11,401 nt of DNA from Paenibacillaceae bacterium UBA6304 (GTDB lineage: Bacteria; Bacillota; Bacilli; Paenibacillales; Paenibacillaceae). Positions 1 to 8,163 of this stretch are shown here, piece after piece (within the stretch, counting starts at the first letter, position 1; each line of letters begins with the position of its first letter). The DNA lies in assembly GCA_002439285.1 (NCBI GenBank), contig DJTQ01000445.1:1-11401 (forward strand). Direction: 5' to 3'. The position numbers and the translations under genes are program-made. The notes beneath the pieces were generated by a model. It did not search any database and was not told the origin of the DNA. It saw only the letters and a list, made by a program, of their open reading frames with translations.

Positions 1-1060
1 CGCGGATAACACTGTCCGCATGCGGCGTGCGTTCGCCGACCAGATACGGCGTGAACAACAGGCCGTCCGCACCCGGAGGCAACGAGCCGACAGGCTCAAG
101 CATTTCATTGAAGCTGAGCTCCGGCGCGAGCGAGTCCTTGAACCAGCTCAGCGAGTAGCCTGCCGCCAGGGTCACACCCATGGCGTAAAAAGCGCCCGGA
201 TGCGCGTGGTTAAAGAAATGCACCTTGCCGGCGAAGTCCTTGTTCTTGTCCTCTTCATACGTGAGGACAACGCCGGACGTGCCGATGCTGCACAGCGCAT
301 CGCCCTTACGGACAATGCCGGCGCCTACCGCGCCGCAGGCATTGTCCGCGCCGCCGCCGAACACCCGGGTGTTCGGTGAGAGCCCGCACTGCTGCGCGAA
401 TTCCGGCAGCAGCGTGCCGGTTTGCTCCGTGCTGCCGACCAGCGGCGGGCAGAACCCTTCCGGAAGGCCAAACGCCTGAGCGATTTCCTCGCTCCAAGCT
501 CCTTCCGGAACGTTCAGCAGCAGCGTGCCTGCGGCATCGGAGATTTCCATCTCTACGCGCCCGGTCATCCGGTAGCGCAGGTAGTCCTTCGGCAGCACAA
601 AGCGTGCCGCCTTGGCGAACAGCTCGGGCTCATGCTTTTGTACCCACAGGATTTTCGGCAACGTAAATCCTTCCAGGGCTGCATTACGCGTAATATCGAG
701 CAGCTTGCCGCCGAGCTTCTGCTCGATTTCCCGACACTCCTTCGTCGTGCGCGTATCATTCCACAGAATCGCATTACGCAACACGTTATTCTGCTCATCC
801 AGCAAAACCATGCCGTGCATTTGTCCCGAGTAAGATACGCCCTCGATATCTTCCCCCGAAATGCCGTTCTCCTGAAGCAGTTGCTTCAAGCAGGCTACCG
901 TACCATTGACCCATTCCTCCGGATTTTGCTCGCTGTAGCCCGGACGCTCCTGAATTAGCGGGTAAGCCGCGGTAGCTTCCCCTTTAATTTCTCCTTCCTT
1001 GTTCACCAGCACCGTTTTTACCGAGCTTGTGCCAAGGTCAATCCCTATAACGTATTTCAT
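1..1060 (-). CDS. xylB: Xylulokinase (XylB), 3' end outside the window
   Basis: This is an FGGY-family sugar kinase that phosphorylates D-xylulose to xylulose 5-phosphate, the second cytoplasmic step of xylose use. My translation from the ATG at 1058-1060 gives 353 codons with no stop before the window edge. The family is usually about 500 residues, so roughly 70% is visible. The N-terminal ATP-binding motif GIDLGTSSVK is at residues 6-15. The substrate-loop motif GQMHG (M81, H82) matches xylulokinases, and GGGADNACGA contains the likely catalytic base D239. The later SIGTSG motif (259-264) fits the second ATPase lobe. A GGGAG-like Shine-Dalgarno sits about 10 bases upstream, a slightly long spacing. 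It follows xylA on the same strand after a 160-bp gap containing a terminator-like hairpin. The identity is very secure from motifs plus neighbours. Confidence 0.97.
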   Translation of the reverse strand, partial: MKYVIGIDLGTSSVKTVLVNKEGEIKGEATAAYPLIQERPGYSEQNPEEWVNGTVACLKQLLQENGISGEDIEGVSYSGQMHGMVLLDEQNNVLRNAILWNDTRTTKECREIEQKLGGKLLDITRNAALEGFTLPKILWVQKHEPELFAKAARFVLPKDYLRYRMTGRVEMEISDAAGTLLLNVPEGAWSEEIAQAFGLPEGFCPPLVGSTEQTGTLLPEFAQQCGLSPNTRVFGGGADNACGAVGAGIVRKGDALCSIGTSGVVLTYEEDKNKDFAGKVHFFNHAHPGAFYAMGVTLAAGYSLSWFKDSLAPELSFNEMLEPVGSLPPGADGLLFTPYLVGERTPHADSVIR

Positions 1061-1137
1061 CCGTGACGCTCTCCCTTCACTCAACTAGTCAATTAAACAG
1101 CACTGCACCGTGCCTAAATAAACAGGCCAAATACCAC

Positions 1138-1164
1138 AAAAAGGGACGGCAGGCGTCCCTTTTT
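1138..1164 (-). terminator. Hairpin terminator between xylA and xylB
   Basis: The sequence shows AAAAAGGGACG, a five-base loop, then CGTCCCTTTTT: a perfect 11-bp inverted repeat with a T run on either strand. It lies 57 bases after the xylA stop and 78 bases before the xylB start. By shape it is an intrinsic terminator. Read leftwards it would end most xylA transcripts and leave xylB to read-through. No convincing separate xylB promoter was found between 1061 and 1137. Confidence 0.8.
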
Positions 1165-1220
1165 GCTGTTTCAATCAAAGATCAATCGCACCGGTATTCG
1201 TTCATTCTCATTCCGATTGC

Positions 1221-2537
1221 TTATTTTGTTCCGAAGATATATTCGTTCAAACGGGCTTTCACCAGTTCGAGGTGGTTCGATTTGTTACGGATGTCACTGT
1301 GCTCAAGTGCATAAGCTTCCAACGATTTGAAGTTGGCTTTGCCGGACACGATGTCAGCGCCGATGCCCGATTTGAAGCTGGAGTAGCGCTCTTCAAGCAA
1401 TCCGTCGATGAATTTCTCTTCTTTCATTTTTGCAGCTACTTTCAAGCCTTTCGCAAAGGTATCCATACCTGCGATGTGAGCGTAGAACAAATCTTCAGGC
1501 TCGAAAGAAGTACGTCTTACTTTCGCGTCGAAGTTTACGCCTCCGGAGCCGATGCCGCCGTTTTCGAGAATTTCGTACATAGCAAGTGTAACGGAATACA
1601 GGTCAGTCGGGAATTCGTCGGTATCCCAGCCGAGCAGCATGTCGCCTTGGTTGGCGTCGATCGAACCGAGCATGTTGTTAATGCGGGCAACGCGCAGTTC
1701 ATGTTCGAATGTGTGGCCTGCCAAAGTAGCATGGTTAGCTTCCAGGTTAAGCTTGAAGTGCTTATCCAAACCGTATTTTTGCAAGAACGCAATCGTAGTA
1801 GCTGCGTCGAAATCATATTGGTGTTTTGTAGGCTCTTTTGGTTTTGGCTCGATCAGGAATTGGCCGGTGTAGCCGATTTCTTTGGCATAGTCGACAGCCA
1901 TATGGAAGAATCTTGCCAGGTTGTCGAGCTCAAGGCCCATATCCGTGTTCAACAGGGACTCGTAACCTTCGCGGCCACCCCAGAATACGTAGTTTTCGGA
2001 GCCCAGTTCAACTGCAGTTTCTAAGCCTTTTTTAACTTGAGCAGCTGCATAAGCAAATACGTCGGCATTGGAAGTCGTTGCTGCACCATGGACATAACGC
2101 GGGTTCGAGAACATGTTAGCCGTATTCCAAAGCAACTTAACGCCTGTAGATTTCATGCCTTCTTTCAGTTTAGCGACGATCACATCAAGATTCGCATTGG
2201 ATTCTTTCAATGTTGCGCCTTCCGGAGCTACGTCAACATCATGGAAGCAATAGTAAGGAGCGCCGAGCTTCTCGAGGAATTCAAAGTTTACTTCTACACG
2301 TTCTTTAGCCAGATCCAGGCCGGATACGGTTTCCCAAGGACGGATCATGTTCGCAGCACCAAAAGGATCGGTACCGTTCATTGTAAATGTATGCCAGTAA
2401 GCTACAGCAAACCGGAGGTGGTCTTTCATCGATTTTCCGAGTACAACTTCATTTTCGTTATAATGTTTAAATGCCAGAGGGTTGGTGGAGCCTGTGCCTT
2501 CATACGAAATCTTGCTAATGTTCTTGAAATAACTCAC
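1221..2537 (-). CDS. xylA: Xylose isomerase (XylA)
   Basis: This enzyme converts D-xylose to D-xylulose in the cytoplasm and needs two divalent metal ions. From the GTG at 2535-2537 the protein is 438 residues, the usual length for the long (class II) isomerases of Bacillus. The start is set by AGGGAGGA at 2545-2552, seven bases upstream, and by the expected N-terminus ([13 protein letters not shown]). An upstream in-frame TTG at 2585 would add 16 residues that overlap the leader hairpin and have no family match. Active-site residues are all visible: H99 in FHDVD, the FWGGREGYE block, E230 and K232 in [18 protein letters not shown]266 and H269 in NLEANHA, D294, D305 and D307 in GWDTDEFP, and D337. 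It is first in the xylAB transcription unit and is controlled by XylR from the operator at about 2671-2697. Identity is essentially certain. Confidence 0.99.
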   Translation of the reverse strand: MSYFKNISKISYEGTGSTNPLAFKHYNENEVVLGKSMKDHLRFAVAYWHTFTMNGTDPFGAANMIRPWETVSGLDLAKERVEVNFEFLEKLGAPYYCFHDVDVAPEGATLKESNANLDVIVAKLKEGMKSTGVKLLWNTANMFSNPRYVHGAATTSNADVFAYAAAQVKKGLETAVELGSENYVFWGGREGYESLLNTDMGLELDNLARFFHMAVDYAKEIGYTGQFLIEPKPKEPTKHQYDFDAATTIAFLQKYGLDKHFKLNLEANHATLAGHTFEHELRVARINNMLGSIDANQGDMLLGWDTDEFPTDLYSVTLAMYEILENGGIGSGGVNFDAKVRRTSFEPEDLFYAHIAGMDTFAKGLKVAAKMKEEKFIDGLLEERYSSFKSGIGADIVSGKANFKSLEAYALEHSDIRNKSNHLELVKARLNEYIFGTK

Positions 2538-2544
2538 TTTTGAG

Positions 2545-2552
2545 TCCTCCCT
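2545..2552 (-). promoter_or_regulatory. Ribosome binding site that fixes the xylA GTG start
   Basis: On the minus strand AGGGAGGA lies seven bases before GTG. This strong match to the 16S anti-Shine-Dalgarno decides the start in favour of GTG at 2537 over the longer open frame reaching 2585. Confidence 0.85.
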
Positions 2553-2574
2553 GCATGATTTTAATTTTTTGGTA

Positions 2575-2592
2575 AGCCCTTTCAAAAGGGCT
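2575..2592 (-). other. Hairpin in the xylA mRNA leader
   Basis: Read leftwards the sequence is AGCCCTTT, TG, AAAGGGCT: a perfect 8-bp palindromic stem with a minimal loop (or a 7-bp stem with four loop bases). It lies about 22 bases upstream of the xylA Shine-Dalgarno, within the predicted leader. No T run follows on either strand, so it does not look like a terminator. A role in protecting the 5' end of the mRNA or in leader folding is inference. Confidence 0.55.
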
Positions 2593-2654
2593 CCCTTAAA
2601 GATTTAACAAGGTAGCATACCCCGTAAATTTAAGTTCGTGCCCTTTTCAACTAG

Positions 2655-2683
2655 ATCGTATCACGTTATACTTAGTTTGTCTA
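2655..2683 (-). promoter_or_regulatory. Candidate xylA promoter overlapping the operator
   Basis: On the minus strand a -35 box TAGACA (2678-2683, one mismatch to TTGACA) and a -10 box TACGAT (2655-2660, two mismatches) are separated by exactly 17 bases. The -35 box lies inside the XylR operator palindrome, so bound repressor would block RNA polymerase. The predicted start of transcription is near 2648, giving a leader of about 110 bases. Confidence 0.6.
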
Positions 2684-2697
2684 GTAAACTAACTAAG
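2671..2697. promoter_or_regulatory. Xyl operator (XylR binding site), overlapping palindromes
   Basis: TTAGTTT (2672-2678) and AAACTAA (2686-2692) form a perfect 7-bp inverted repeat around a 7-bp spacer, matching the pattern of Bacillus xyl operators. A second right-hand half site, ACTAAG, lies four bases further on, so CTTAGTT (2671-2677) also pairs with AACTAAG (2691-2697). This repeats a known theme: the Bacillus subtilis xyl operon is described as having tandem overlapping operators four base pairs apart. It sits between divergent xylA and xylR and covers the xylA -35 box. Confidence 0.85.
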
Positions 2698-2709
2698 TTA
2701 TTCAGTTAG
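2689..2709. repeat. Additional inverted repeat beside the xyl operator
   Basis: CTAACT (2689-2694) and AGTTAG (2704-2709) are perfect 6-bp inverted arms around nine bases. The left arm is shared with the main operator and the right arm extends towards xylR. The half sites resemble the operator, so this could be an auxiliary XylR contact near the xylR promoter; that role is inferred. Confidence 0.4.
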
Positions 2710-2725
2710 CTTTTTATTTTTATGT

Positions 2726-2731
2726 TATGAT
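2726..2731 (+). promoter_or_regulatory. Possible -10 box of xylR
   Basis: TATGAT is a good -10 hexamer 34 bases before the xylR start. The upstream TTCAGT (2701-2706) is a poor -35 box at a long 19-base spacing, so the promoter is only a candidate. Its position next to the operator would allow xylR to repress itself. Confidence 0.3.
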
Positions 2732-2765
2732 GACAGATAAGAGCAAGCGTATACGGAGGATTGTC

Positions 2766-3941
2766 ATGAAAATTACCGGCGACCAGCAGTTGATTAAGAA
2801 GATGAACAAGAGCATTGTGCTGGACACGATCCGTCAGCGACAGCCCTTGTCCCGCGCGGATATTTCCGCCGGCATCGGCCTGAATAAAGCCACCGTCTCC
2901 TCGCTCGTGTCCGAACTGATCGACAGCAATCTGGTTACGGAGATCGGTCCGGGAGAATCGAGCGGCGGGCGCAAACCGACACTGCTGCTGTTCAATAAAC
3001 ATGCGGGCTTCGCCATCGGCATAGATATCCGGGTCAGCGATCTGCTGGCCATTTTGGTTGATTTGGAAGGCAATGTTCTCCATGAAAAAAACGTTCCGCT
3101 AACGGACTTCTCTCCCGAAACGGTTCTTGAACAAATTCGTAAAACAATCTCGCTGCTTAAGCGCAAGCTGCCCGAGTCTCCTTACGGGATCGTCGGTGTC
3201 GGCATCGGAGTACCCGGACTCGTTAATGAGAAGAACCGCGTCGTTTCCGCCCCCAATCTGGGCTGGGACAATGTCGATCTTGCTGGAGCGCTGGACGCCG
3301 ACTTTAGCGGCAACATTCATATAGACAATGAGGCGAATGCCGGTGCAATTGGTGAGAAGCTGTACGGTGCCGGACGCGATTCGCTCAATTTAATCTATCT
3401 AAGTCTTGGCGTCGGAATCGGTTCGGGAATCATCGTCGGCGGAGAGCTATACCGTGGAACTTCCAATTTCTCCGGCGAAGTCGGACATATGACGATTGCC
3501 GAGAATGGCCCGCTCTGCCGCTGCGGCAACCGTGGCTGTTGGGAAACCCTGGCCTCGGAGAAAGCCTTGCTTGATCGTGCGGCAACCGTAGAATGGAAGG
3601 GCGAAGCTCCTGATCTGGAGGGGATTCTAAAAGCGGCCAAACAGGGTGATCATACCGCCGTTTCCCTGCTAAACGAGATCGGTTCCCAACTCGGTGTCGG
3701 ACTGGCGAATCTGGTCAACATTCTCAACCCCGAGCTCATCGTCATCGGCAACCGTTTGTCGCTGGCCGGAGAACTGTTTGAAGACGCCATGCTGCGCACG
3801 ATCGAGAACCGGAGTTTGTCGTACCATCGCAAGAAAACGCATGTCGACTTCGCCAAGCTGGGCATCCGTTCCACTGCGCTCGGCGCCGCTTCAATGCCGA
3901 TTACGGCCTTCCTTACGGACCCGGACGTTACCATCGAGTGA
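2766..3941 (+). CDS. xylR: Xylose operon repressor XylR (ROK family)
   Basis: This is a DNA-binding repressor that is released from the xyl operator by xylose. The chosen start at 2766 gives 391 residues, normal for the family, and has GGAGG six bases upstream. The longer open frame from 2727 lacks such a site. A winged helix-turn-helix covers about residues 15-60 (LSRADISAGIGLNKATVSSL within it), followed by the SSGGRKP linker. The ROK sugar-kinase-like fold spans about 80-385: GIDI at 85-88, GVGIGVPG at 144-151, DNEANAGAIGE at 187-197, and LGVGIGSGI at 214-222. The zinc site is H241 with CRCGNRGC (C251, C253, C258). It diverges from xylA with the operator between them. A bidirectional terminator follows 49 bases downstream. 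ROK repressors for other sugars look similar, but the xylA neighbour and operator make XylR the clear choice. Confidence 0.96.
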   Translation: MKITGDQQLIKKMNKSIVLDTIRQRQPLSRADISAGIGLNKATVSSLVSELIDSNLVTEIGPGESSGGRKPTLLLFNKHAGFAIGIDIRVSDLLAILVDLEGNVLHEKNVPLTDFSPETVLEQIRKTISLLKRKLPESPYGIVGVGIGVPGLVNEKNRVVSAPNLGWDNVDLAGALDADFSGNIHIDNEANAGAIGEKLYGAGRDSLNLIYLSLGVGIGSGIIVGGELYRGTSNFSGEVGHMTIAENGPLCRCGNRGCWETLASEKALLDRAATVEWKGEAPDLEGILKAAKQGDHTAVSLLNEIGSQLGVGLANLVNILNPELIVIGNRLSLAGELFEDAMLRTIENRSLSYHRKKTHVDFAKLGIRSTALGAASMPITAFLTDPDVTIE

Positions 3942-3990
3942 GGCTTCAAAAGGGCAGTAAGGATTGGGGCTATACAGGAAACTTTGAACA

Positions 3991-4034
3991 AAAAGCGCGG
4001 GTTAGGGAACATATCCCCTACTACCCGCGCTTTT
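3991..4034. terminator. Bidirectional terminator after xylR and the nucleoside hydrolase
   Basis: AAAAGCGCGGGT (3991-4002) and ACCCGCGCTTTT (4023-4034) form a perfect 12-bp stem, with GGG and CCC able to extend the pairing inside the loop. There are A-rich and T-rich flanks on both sides. It serves rightward xylR, and leftward it lies three bases after the stop of the nucleoside hydrolase gene. Confidence 0.88.
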
Positions 4035-4037
4035 GAT

Positions 4038-4982
4038 TTATATTTCCACGCCTGCAATCCTGCTCGTAAAATGCTTCAGGAATCGATCCGCATCCACACC
4101 GGTACAAACACCGATTTTCGATTCACCCTCCAGCGCCCCCACTGTTCTCCCGGTTTGTTCTCCATCGGTAACGACCGTTACCCGCATCGGCTCAATGCGG
4201 ACCAGACCGGGATCTACGGCAACCCCTACCGCTAACGGGTCATGCAAACCGCAGCCTCCCTTTCCGGGATAACATGATTCATAAAAGTCCATATAATACT
4301 CGCTCATCTCTGCAAGAAACATCGCGTCGCTTCGGCCGGATGACCGCCATACATCCAGGTGCGCTCTGGGCAGCAGTGTTTGCAGCGTAACGTCCAGGCC
4401 GACCAGCGTCAGCGGTAGGCCTGAACCGAACACCACAGCCGCAGCTTCGGGATCGGCCACAATATTGGCTTCACCGTAAGGTGTCACATTGCCCGGTACG
4501 CCTACCGCACCGCCCATCACGATAACCTCCTTAAACGATGTCACGATTTCCGGATCCTTTTCGATGGCCAGCGCTAGATTCGTTAAGGGGCCTACTGCAA
4601 TAATCGTCAGTTCATGCGGATGTCGTCTTACCTGTTCAATGATATAATCTGCCGCTTCCCCCGGCTCTGGCTTGCCTTGCGGCTGATTCGTCAACGCGTT
4701 ACCAAGTCCGTCTTCGCCGTGAACATGTCTGGAATACTGGGTTTTCTCCCCGCGACGGAGGGTTTCCTTCGCACCCTCGATAACCGGAATCGACTTGCCC
4801 GGCTTACCTTGTTTATCCAACTTCTCCAGCACCGCCAGTGTGTTTCGCGTAGCTTCCTTTACGGTAACATTGCCGAAGCAAGTCGTAATCCCGATCAGTT
4901 CCAGCTCCGGTGAATGTGCGGCATAGACAATGGCCATGGCATCATCCACACCCGTATCAACATCTAAAATAACCTTTTTCAA
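4038..4982 (-). CDS. Nucleoside hydrolase (inosine/uridine-preferring family)
   Basis: Members of this family cleave the N-glycosidic bond of ribonucleosides to give free base and ribose in the cytoplasm. The protein has 314 residues, the usual length. The calcium-binding N-terminal motif LDVDTGVDDA is at residues 6-15 (D7, D9, D13, D14). Other conserved blocks are ITTCFGNV (32-39), VGPLTNLALA (130-139), VMGGAV (155-160), the GEANIVADPEA block (170-180), and LHDPLA (H247, D248) near the end. The start is TTG at 4980-4982: GGGAGG (4990-4995) lies seven bases upstream and the family begins almost exactly here. The GGDEF/EAL gene is upstream on the same strand with a 97-bp gap and no convincing terminator, so co-transcription is possible. 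The exact base preference (purine or pyrimidine) cannot be told from the sequence. Confidence 0.94.
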   Translation of the reverse strand: MKKVILDVDTGVDDAMAIVYAAHSPELELIGITTCFGNVTVKEATRNTLAVLEKLDKQGKPGKSIPVIEGAKETLRRGEKTQYSRHVHGEDGLGNALTNQPQGKPEPGEAADYIIEQVRRHPHELTIIAVGPLTNLALAIEKDPEIVTSFKEVIVMGGAVGVPGNVTPYGEANIVADPEAAAVVFGSGLPLTLVGLDVTLQTLLPRAHLDVWRSSGRSDAMFLAEMSEYYMDFYESCYPGKGGCGLHDPLAVGVAVDPGLVRIEPMRVTVVTDGEQTGRTVGALEGESKIGVCTGVDADRFLKHFTSRIAGVEI

Positions 4983-5079
4983 TGGAGATCCTCCCTACAT
5001 GATGTGTTAAAAAGCTCGAGAAGACCGTGCGAATCTCCTGCCCTTACTGCAAATCTAACTCAAACTACGCGTTCTGCGC

Positions 5080-8000
5080 TTACCCGGTATTGCTCATGGC
5101 GGAAGTTTTCCCGCCGATATCATAGACCGGATTGCTTCGAATGAGACGGATGGCTTCCTCTTCAGGAAGCGGCCTACTGATAAGGTATCCTTGAATCATA
5201 TCGCATTTCGCTCGTTTGACATAATGCATTTGTTGATCCGTTTCCACGCCTTCGGCCACGACTTCAAGTCCCATTTTCCGACCGATCAGCACAATCGCCC
5301 GGGCGAGGGAACGATTATCCTCACCGTTCGGCACATGCTCGATAAAGGTTTTATCGATTTTCAAGGTCGTGATCGGCAATTGTTTTAAATATCCGAGAGA
5401 CGAATACCCCGTTCCGAAATCATCGAGCGCGATTTGAATCCCCTTGGATCTAAGGAAGGTGAGATTCGGAATGAGCCGGTCAAATGACTCCACAATGGTC
5501 GATTCCGTGATTTCCAACTCCAAGTATTGCGGTTCAAGGCCTGTGATTTCCAGCGCCTCCATCACCTTATCAACAAAATTATCCTGAATCAGTTGGATCA
5601 CCGAAATATTGACCGCAATTTTATAATGTCCTAGGCCTTTGTCCTGTAACCCTTTAGCAAACCTGCATGCCTGCAAAATAACCCATTCGCCAATGGAAAC
5701 AATCAGCCTGCTGTCCTCCGCAACCTTGATAAACGTCAGCGGAGATACGAAGCCGAGCTCCGGGCTGTTCCAGCGGATCAGTGACTCAAACCCGGTAATC
5801 CGGCCGGTTTTCAAGCTTAGCTGAGGCTGATAATATAGCAGAAACTCTTCGTTCTTCAATCCTTGCCGCAAATATTTCTCCAGTTGGACCCGCTCATTAA
5901 ATGCTTGCAGGAAGGATGGATCAAAGACCATGTATTTTCCCTTGCCCGCTTCTTTAGCAGCATACATGGCTACGTCTGCATTCTTCAATATCTCTTCCGC
6001 GCTGACACCATCCTGAGGATAATAGGAAATTCCGATGCTCACCGTTACATAAAGATCGCTGTCATTAATTTGAAAAGGTATTTTGAACCCCTCGAGCAGG
6101 CGGTCGGCAAGTTCAACAGCCTGCTCTTGCCGCTCAATTTCTCTCATAAGAATTACGAATTCATCTCCGCCCAGCCGGAACAGTATCCCTTCTTCTCCAA
6201 TAATTTTTGAGAGACGGGAACTAACCTCCACTAGCAGGCGGTCTCCGAATTTATGTCCAAGCGTATCATTAATATATTTAAAATTATCCGTGTCCACGAA
6301 GAATAATGCGGCCTTCGCGCCGGGACGGGAGAATACGGATTCCATCTCTTCCAACAAATATAGCCGGTTCGGCAGGTCACTGAGCGCATCATAGTATGCC
6401 AAATGCTGCAAACGCTCCTGAGACACCTTCAGTTCATGAATATCGGAATTAGAGCCGGTAAACCGGATGGAATCACCATCCTCATTATAAACAATTTTCC
6501 CTCTAGCCTGAAACCAGCGGTATTCCCCACTCTTCATTCGCAGCCGATATTCGCATTCGAACAGGGAATTGCCTCTCATCTTGGCGGCTTCCATCGCGCG
6601 TTCATATTTCAGAATATCGTCCGGATGAACGATGTCCGTCACCATCTCGCTCGTGACATGATCTTCATGAGAGTATCCGAGAAGTTCGAACCAGCGTTGG
6701 GAATAATAGTACCGTTTTCGCACCAGATCGATTTCCCAGATGCCTCCGTTCGAAGCCTCCGTAACAAGGCGGTAACGCTCCTCGTTCCGCCGAAGCATTT
6801 CCTGGTTCTGTACCAATTGCTCATAATTAACCTGCAATTCATCTTGAGTCGCCGCTAGTTCTTCATAAGTGGCCTCCAACTCTTGATAGCTGTTTTGCAG
6901 TTTGTTCTCATATAACTTGCGCTCCTGGATATCCATCCCCGCCACTACAAACACGTCCGGATCTCCGGACAAGCCGCGGATCGTAGCCGACCGGAACAGG
7001 AACACTTTGGGCGGGCTCCCGTCCGCGCACGCAAGCGTCATCTCCCGGTTATCCACAAATTTCATGGACAACGCGTCGTCCAAAAGGGCGAACAGCTCAT
7101 TGTACCGTTCCTTCAAGCCGGGCAGTTCATCGTATTTGGCTCCGATCGCAACCTCTTCTTTAATACCGATCAGCCACTCGGCATATTTGTTAAGGCGAAC
7201 GGTTGCCTTATCTCCCTGCACCGCCCAGATGAACAGGTTGGTATGGTCCAGCACATCTTTGGAAAATTCCTGTTCCCCGTGAATCGTTCTCCGCAATCGG
7301 TTGATGTACAGCTTAAGCAATACATAACTCAGGACAAGGAGAATAACGATCACGCATCCGGCCAATATAAAACGATTTCGGACTCTTTCTGCGTAAAATT
7401 CGGAGTGTTTAAAGAAATACCGCTCATATAAAGCTTCATAACTCTGCTCTCCACGTAGTTCATCGATTCTTTGATCAATATATTCCACTAATTGAGGGGA
7501 ACCCTTGCTAATGCCGTAAGCAAAGTCTACAGGGTACAAATCAGACATCACCTGGCGGATTTCCTCGTTCAACCCCTCTTTTATCATTAAGTAATTGACA
7601 ACCTGTTGGTTCTCGAAGAGAAGATCGATATTTCCTTGTCTTAACGCTATCAGTCCCTCTTCCACTGTTGAAAAAGTGCTGTAATTATCTACGCCGGCAA
7701 CATCCTTAAGCTGTTGCTCCGTATACTGTCCTGCCGCCACGCCGATCTTGTAATTCTGCAGCGTCCCGATCGTCACCTGATCTTCAAAATATTCCTTGGC
7801 GTAAACGCCAGTATATGTACGCATCACCGGTTTGGAATAGAGCACATCATTCCTCCGGTTATCCATTATCGCCATGAGTCCGACGGTATCGATCTCCTGG
7901 TTCTTAAGCCGGTTAAAGGCCGACTCCCAATTATCAAATGTATAATAAATCGAATATTGATCCTCTTCAAACAACATCCGGGTCAGTTCAAGATCAAAAC

Positions 8001-8163
8001 CTGTAGGATAACCATGCTGATTAAATTTATAAGGCGGGTAATCAAGTTCGGTGTAGTAGGCCACGTTATATCTGGCGCCACTGGCGCCAAAAACGGGATT
8101 ATGGAACGATGTGATAAGTATGACGGCAAAAATGAACATCCAAAGTATTCGCTTCATCATCAT
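5080..8163 (-). CDS. Membrane c-di-GMP enzyme: SBP_bac_3 - PAS - PAS - GGDEF - EAL
   Basis: A 1027-residue sensor enzyme predicted to make and degrade cyclic di-GMP. In order it has a signal peptide or anchor (about 4-27); one family-3 solute-binding domain (about 31-252, including GFDLELTRMLFEE); a membrane helix (about 264-287); a degenerate PAS-like domain (about 298-415); a coiled coil (about 416-462); a PAS with PAC motif (about 463-580); GGDEF (about 587-745); and EAL (about 757-1002). The cyclase motif GGDEF is intact (665-669). The inhibitory RxxD site is absent: the equivalent residues, 656-659, are GEEG. In the EAL domain the motif reads ESL (E793-L795, then R797), and N852, E884, E887, D914, D915, K935, E971 and Q991 are present. 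Both activities may therefore be functional. Three consecutive ATGs open the frame behind AAAGGG, and the second or third may be the true start. The ligand is unknown; amino acids are typical for the sensor family. Confidence 0.93.
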   Translation of the reverse strand: MMMKRILWMFIFAVILITSFHNPVFGASGARYNVAYYTELDYPPYKFNQHGYPTGFDLELTRMLFEEDQYSIYYTFDNWESAFNRLKNQEIDTVGLMAIMDNRRNDVLYSKPVMRTYTGVYAKEYFEDQVTIGTLQNYKIGVAAGQYTEQQLKDVAGVDNYSTFSTVEEGLIALRQGNIDLLFENQQVVNYLMIKEGLNEEIRQVMSDLYPVDFAYGISKGSPQLVEYIDQRIDELRGEQSYEALYERYFFKHSEFYAERVRNRFILAGCVIVILLVLSYVLLKLYINRLRRTIHGEQEFSKDVLDHTNLFIWAVQGDKATVRLNKYAEWLIGIKEEVAIGAKYDELPGLKERYNELFALLDDALSMKFVDNREMTLACADGSPPKVFLFRSATIRGLSGDPDVFVVAGMDIQERKLYENKLQNSYQELEATYEELAATQDELQVNYEQLVQNQEMLRRNEERYRLVTEASNGGIWEIDLVRKRYYYSQRWFELLGYSHEDHVTSEMVTDIVHPDDILKYERAMEAAKMRGNSLFECEYRLRMKSGEYRWFQARGKIVYNEDGDSIRFTGSNSDIHELKVSQERLQHLAYYDALSDLPNRLYLLEEMESVFSRPGAKAALFFVDTDNFKYINDTLGHKFGDRLLVEVSSRLSKIIGEEGILFRLGGDEFVILMREIERQEQAVELADRLLEGFKIPFQINDSDLYVTVSIGISYYPQDGVSAEEILKNADVAMYAAKEAGKGKYMVFDPSFLQAFNERVQLEKYLRQGLKNEEFLLYYQPQLSLKTGRITGFESLIRWNSPELGFVSPLTFIKVAEDSRLIVSIGEWVILQACRFAKGLQDKGLGHYKIAVNISVIQLIQDNFVDKVMEALEITGLEPQYLELEITESTIVESFDRLIPNLTFLRSKGIQIALDDFGTGYSSLGYLKQLPITTLKIDKTFIEHVPNGEDNRSLARAIVLIGRKMGLEVVAEGVETDQQMHYVKRAKCDMIQGYLISRPLPEEEAIRLIRSNPVYDIGGKTSAMSNTG

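Noticed and set aside
20..958. Several plus-strand open frames of 84-178 codons in the xylB region
   Set aside because: All lie antisense to xylB, whose codons on the minus strand are continuous and carry the kinase motifs.
1272..2024. 250-codon open frame on the plus strand inside xylA
   Set aside because: It lies fully antisense to a certain xylA, has no ribosome binding site and has a low-complexity, cysteine- and phenylalanine-rich product typical of a shadow frame.
2741..2757. Possible catabolite-responsive element (GCAAGCGTATAC core) near the xylR start
   Set aside because: It keeps the CG centre but has several mismatches to the cre consensus, including both ends; a second similar hit in early xylA was equally weak.
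5006..5037. Possible terminator between the GGDEF/EAL gene and the nucleoside hydrolase gene
   Set aside because: Only a four-base-pair GAGA/TCTC stem with a long loop precedes the T run; too weak to call.
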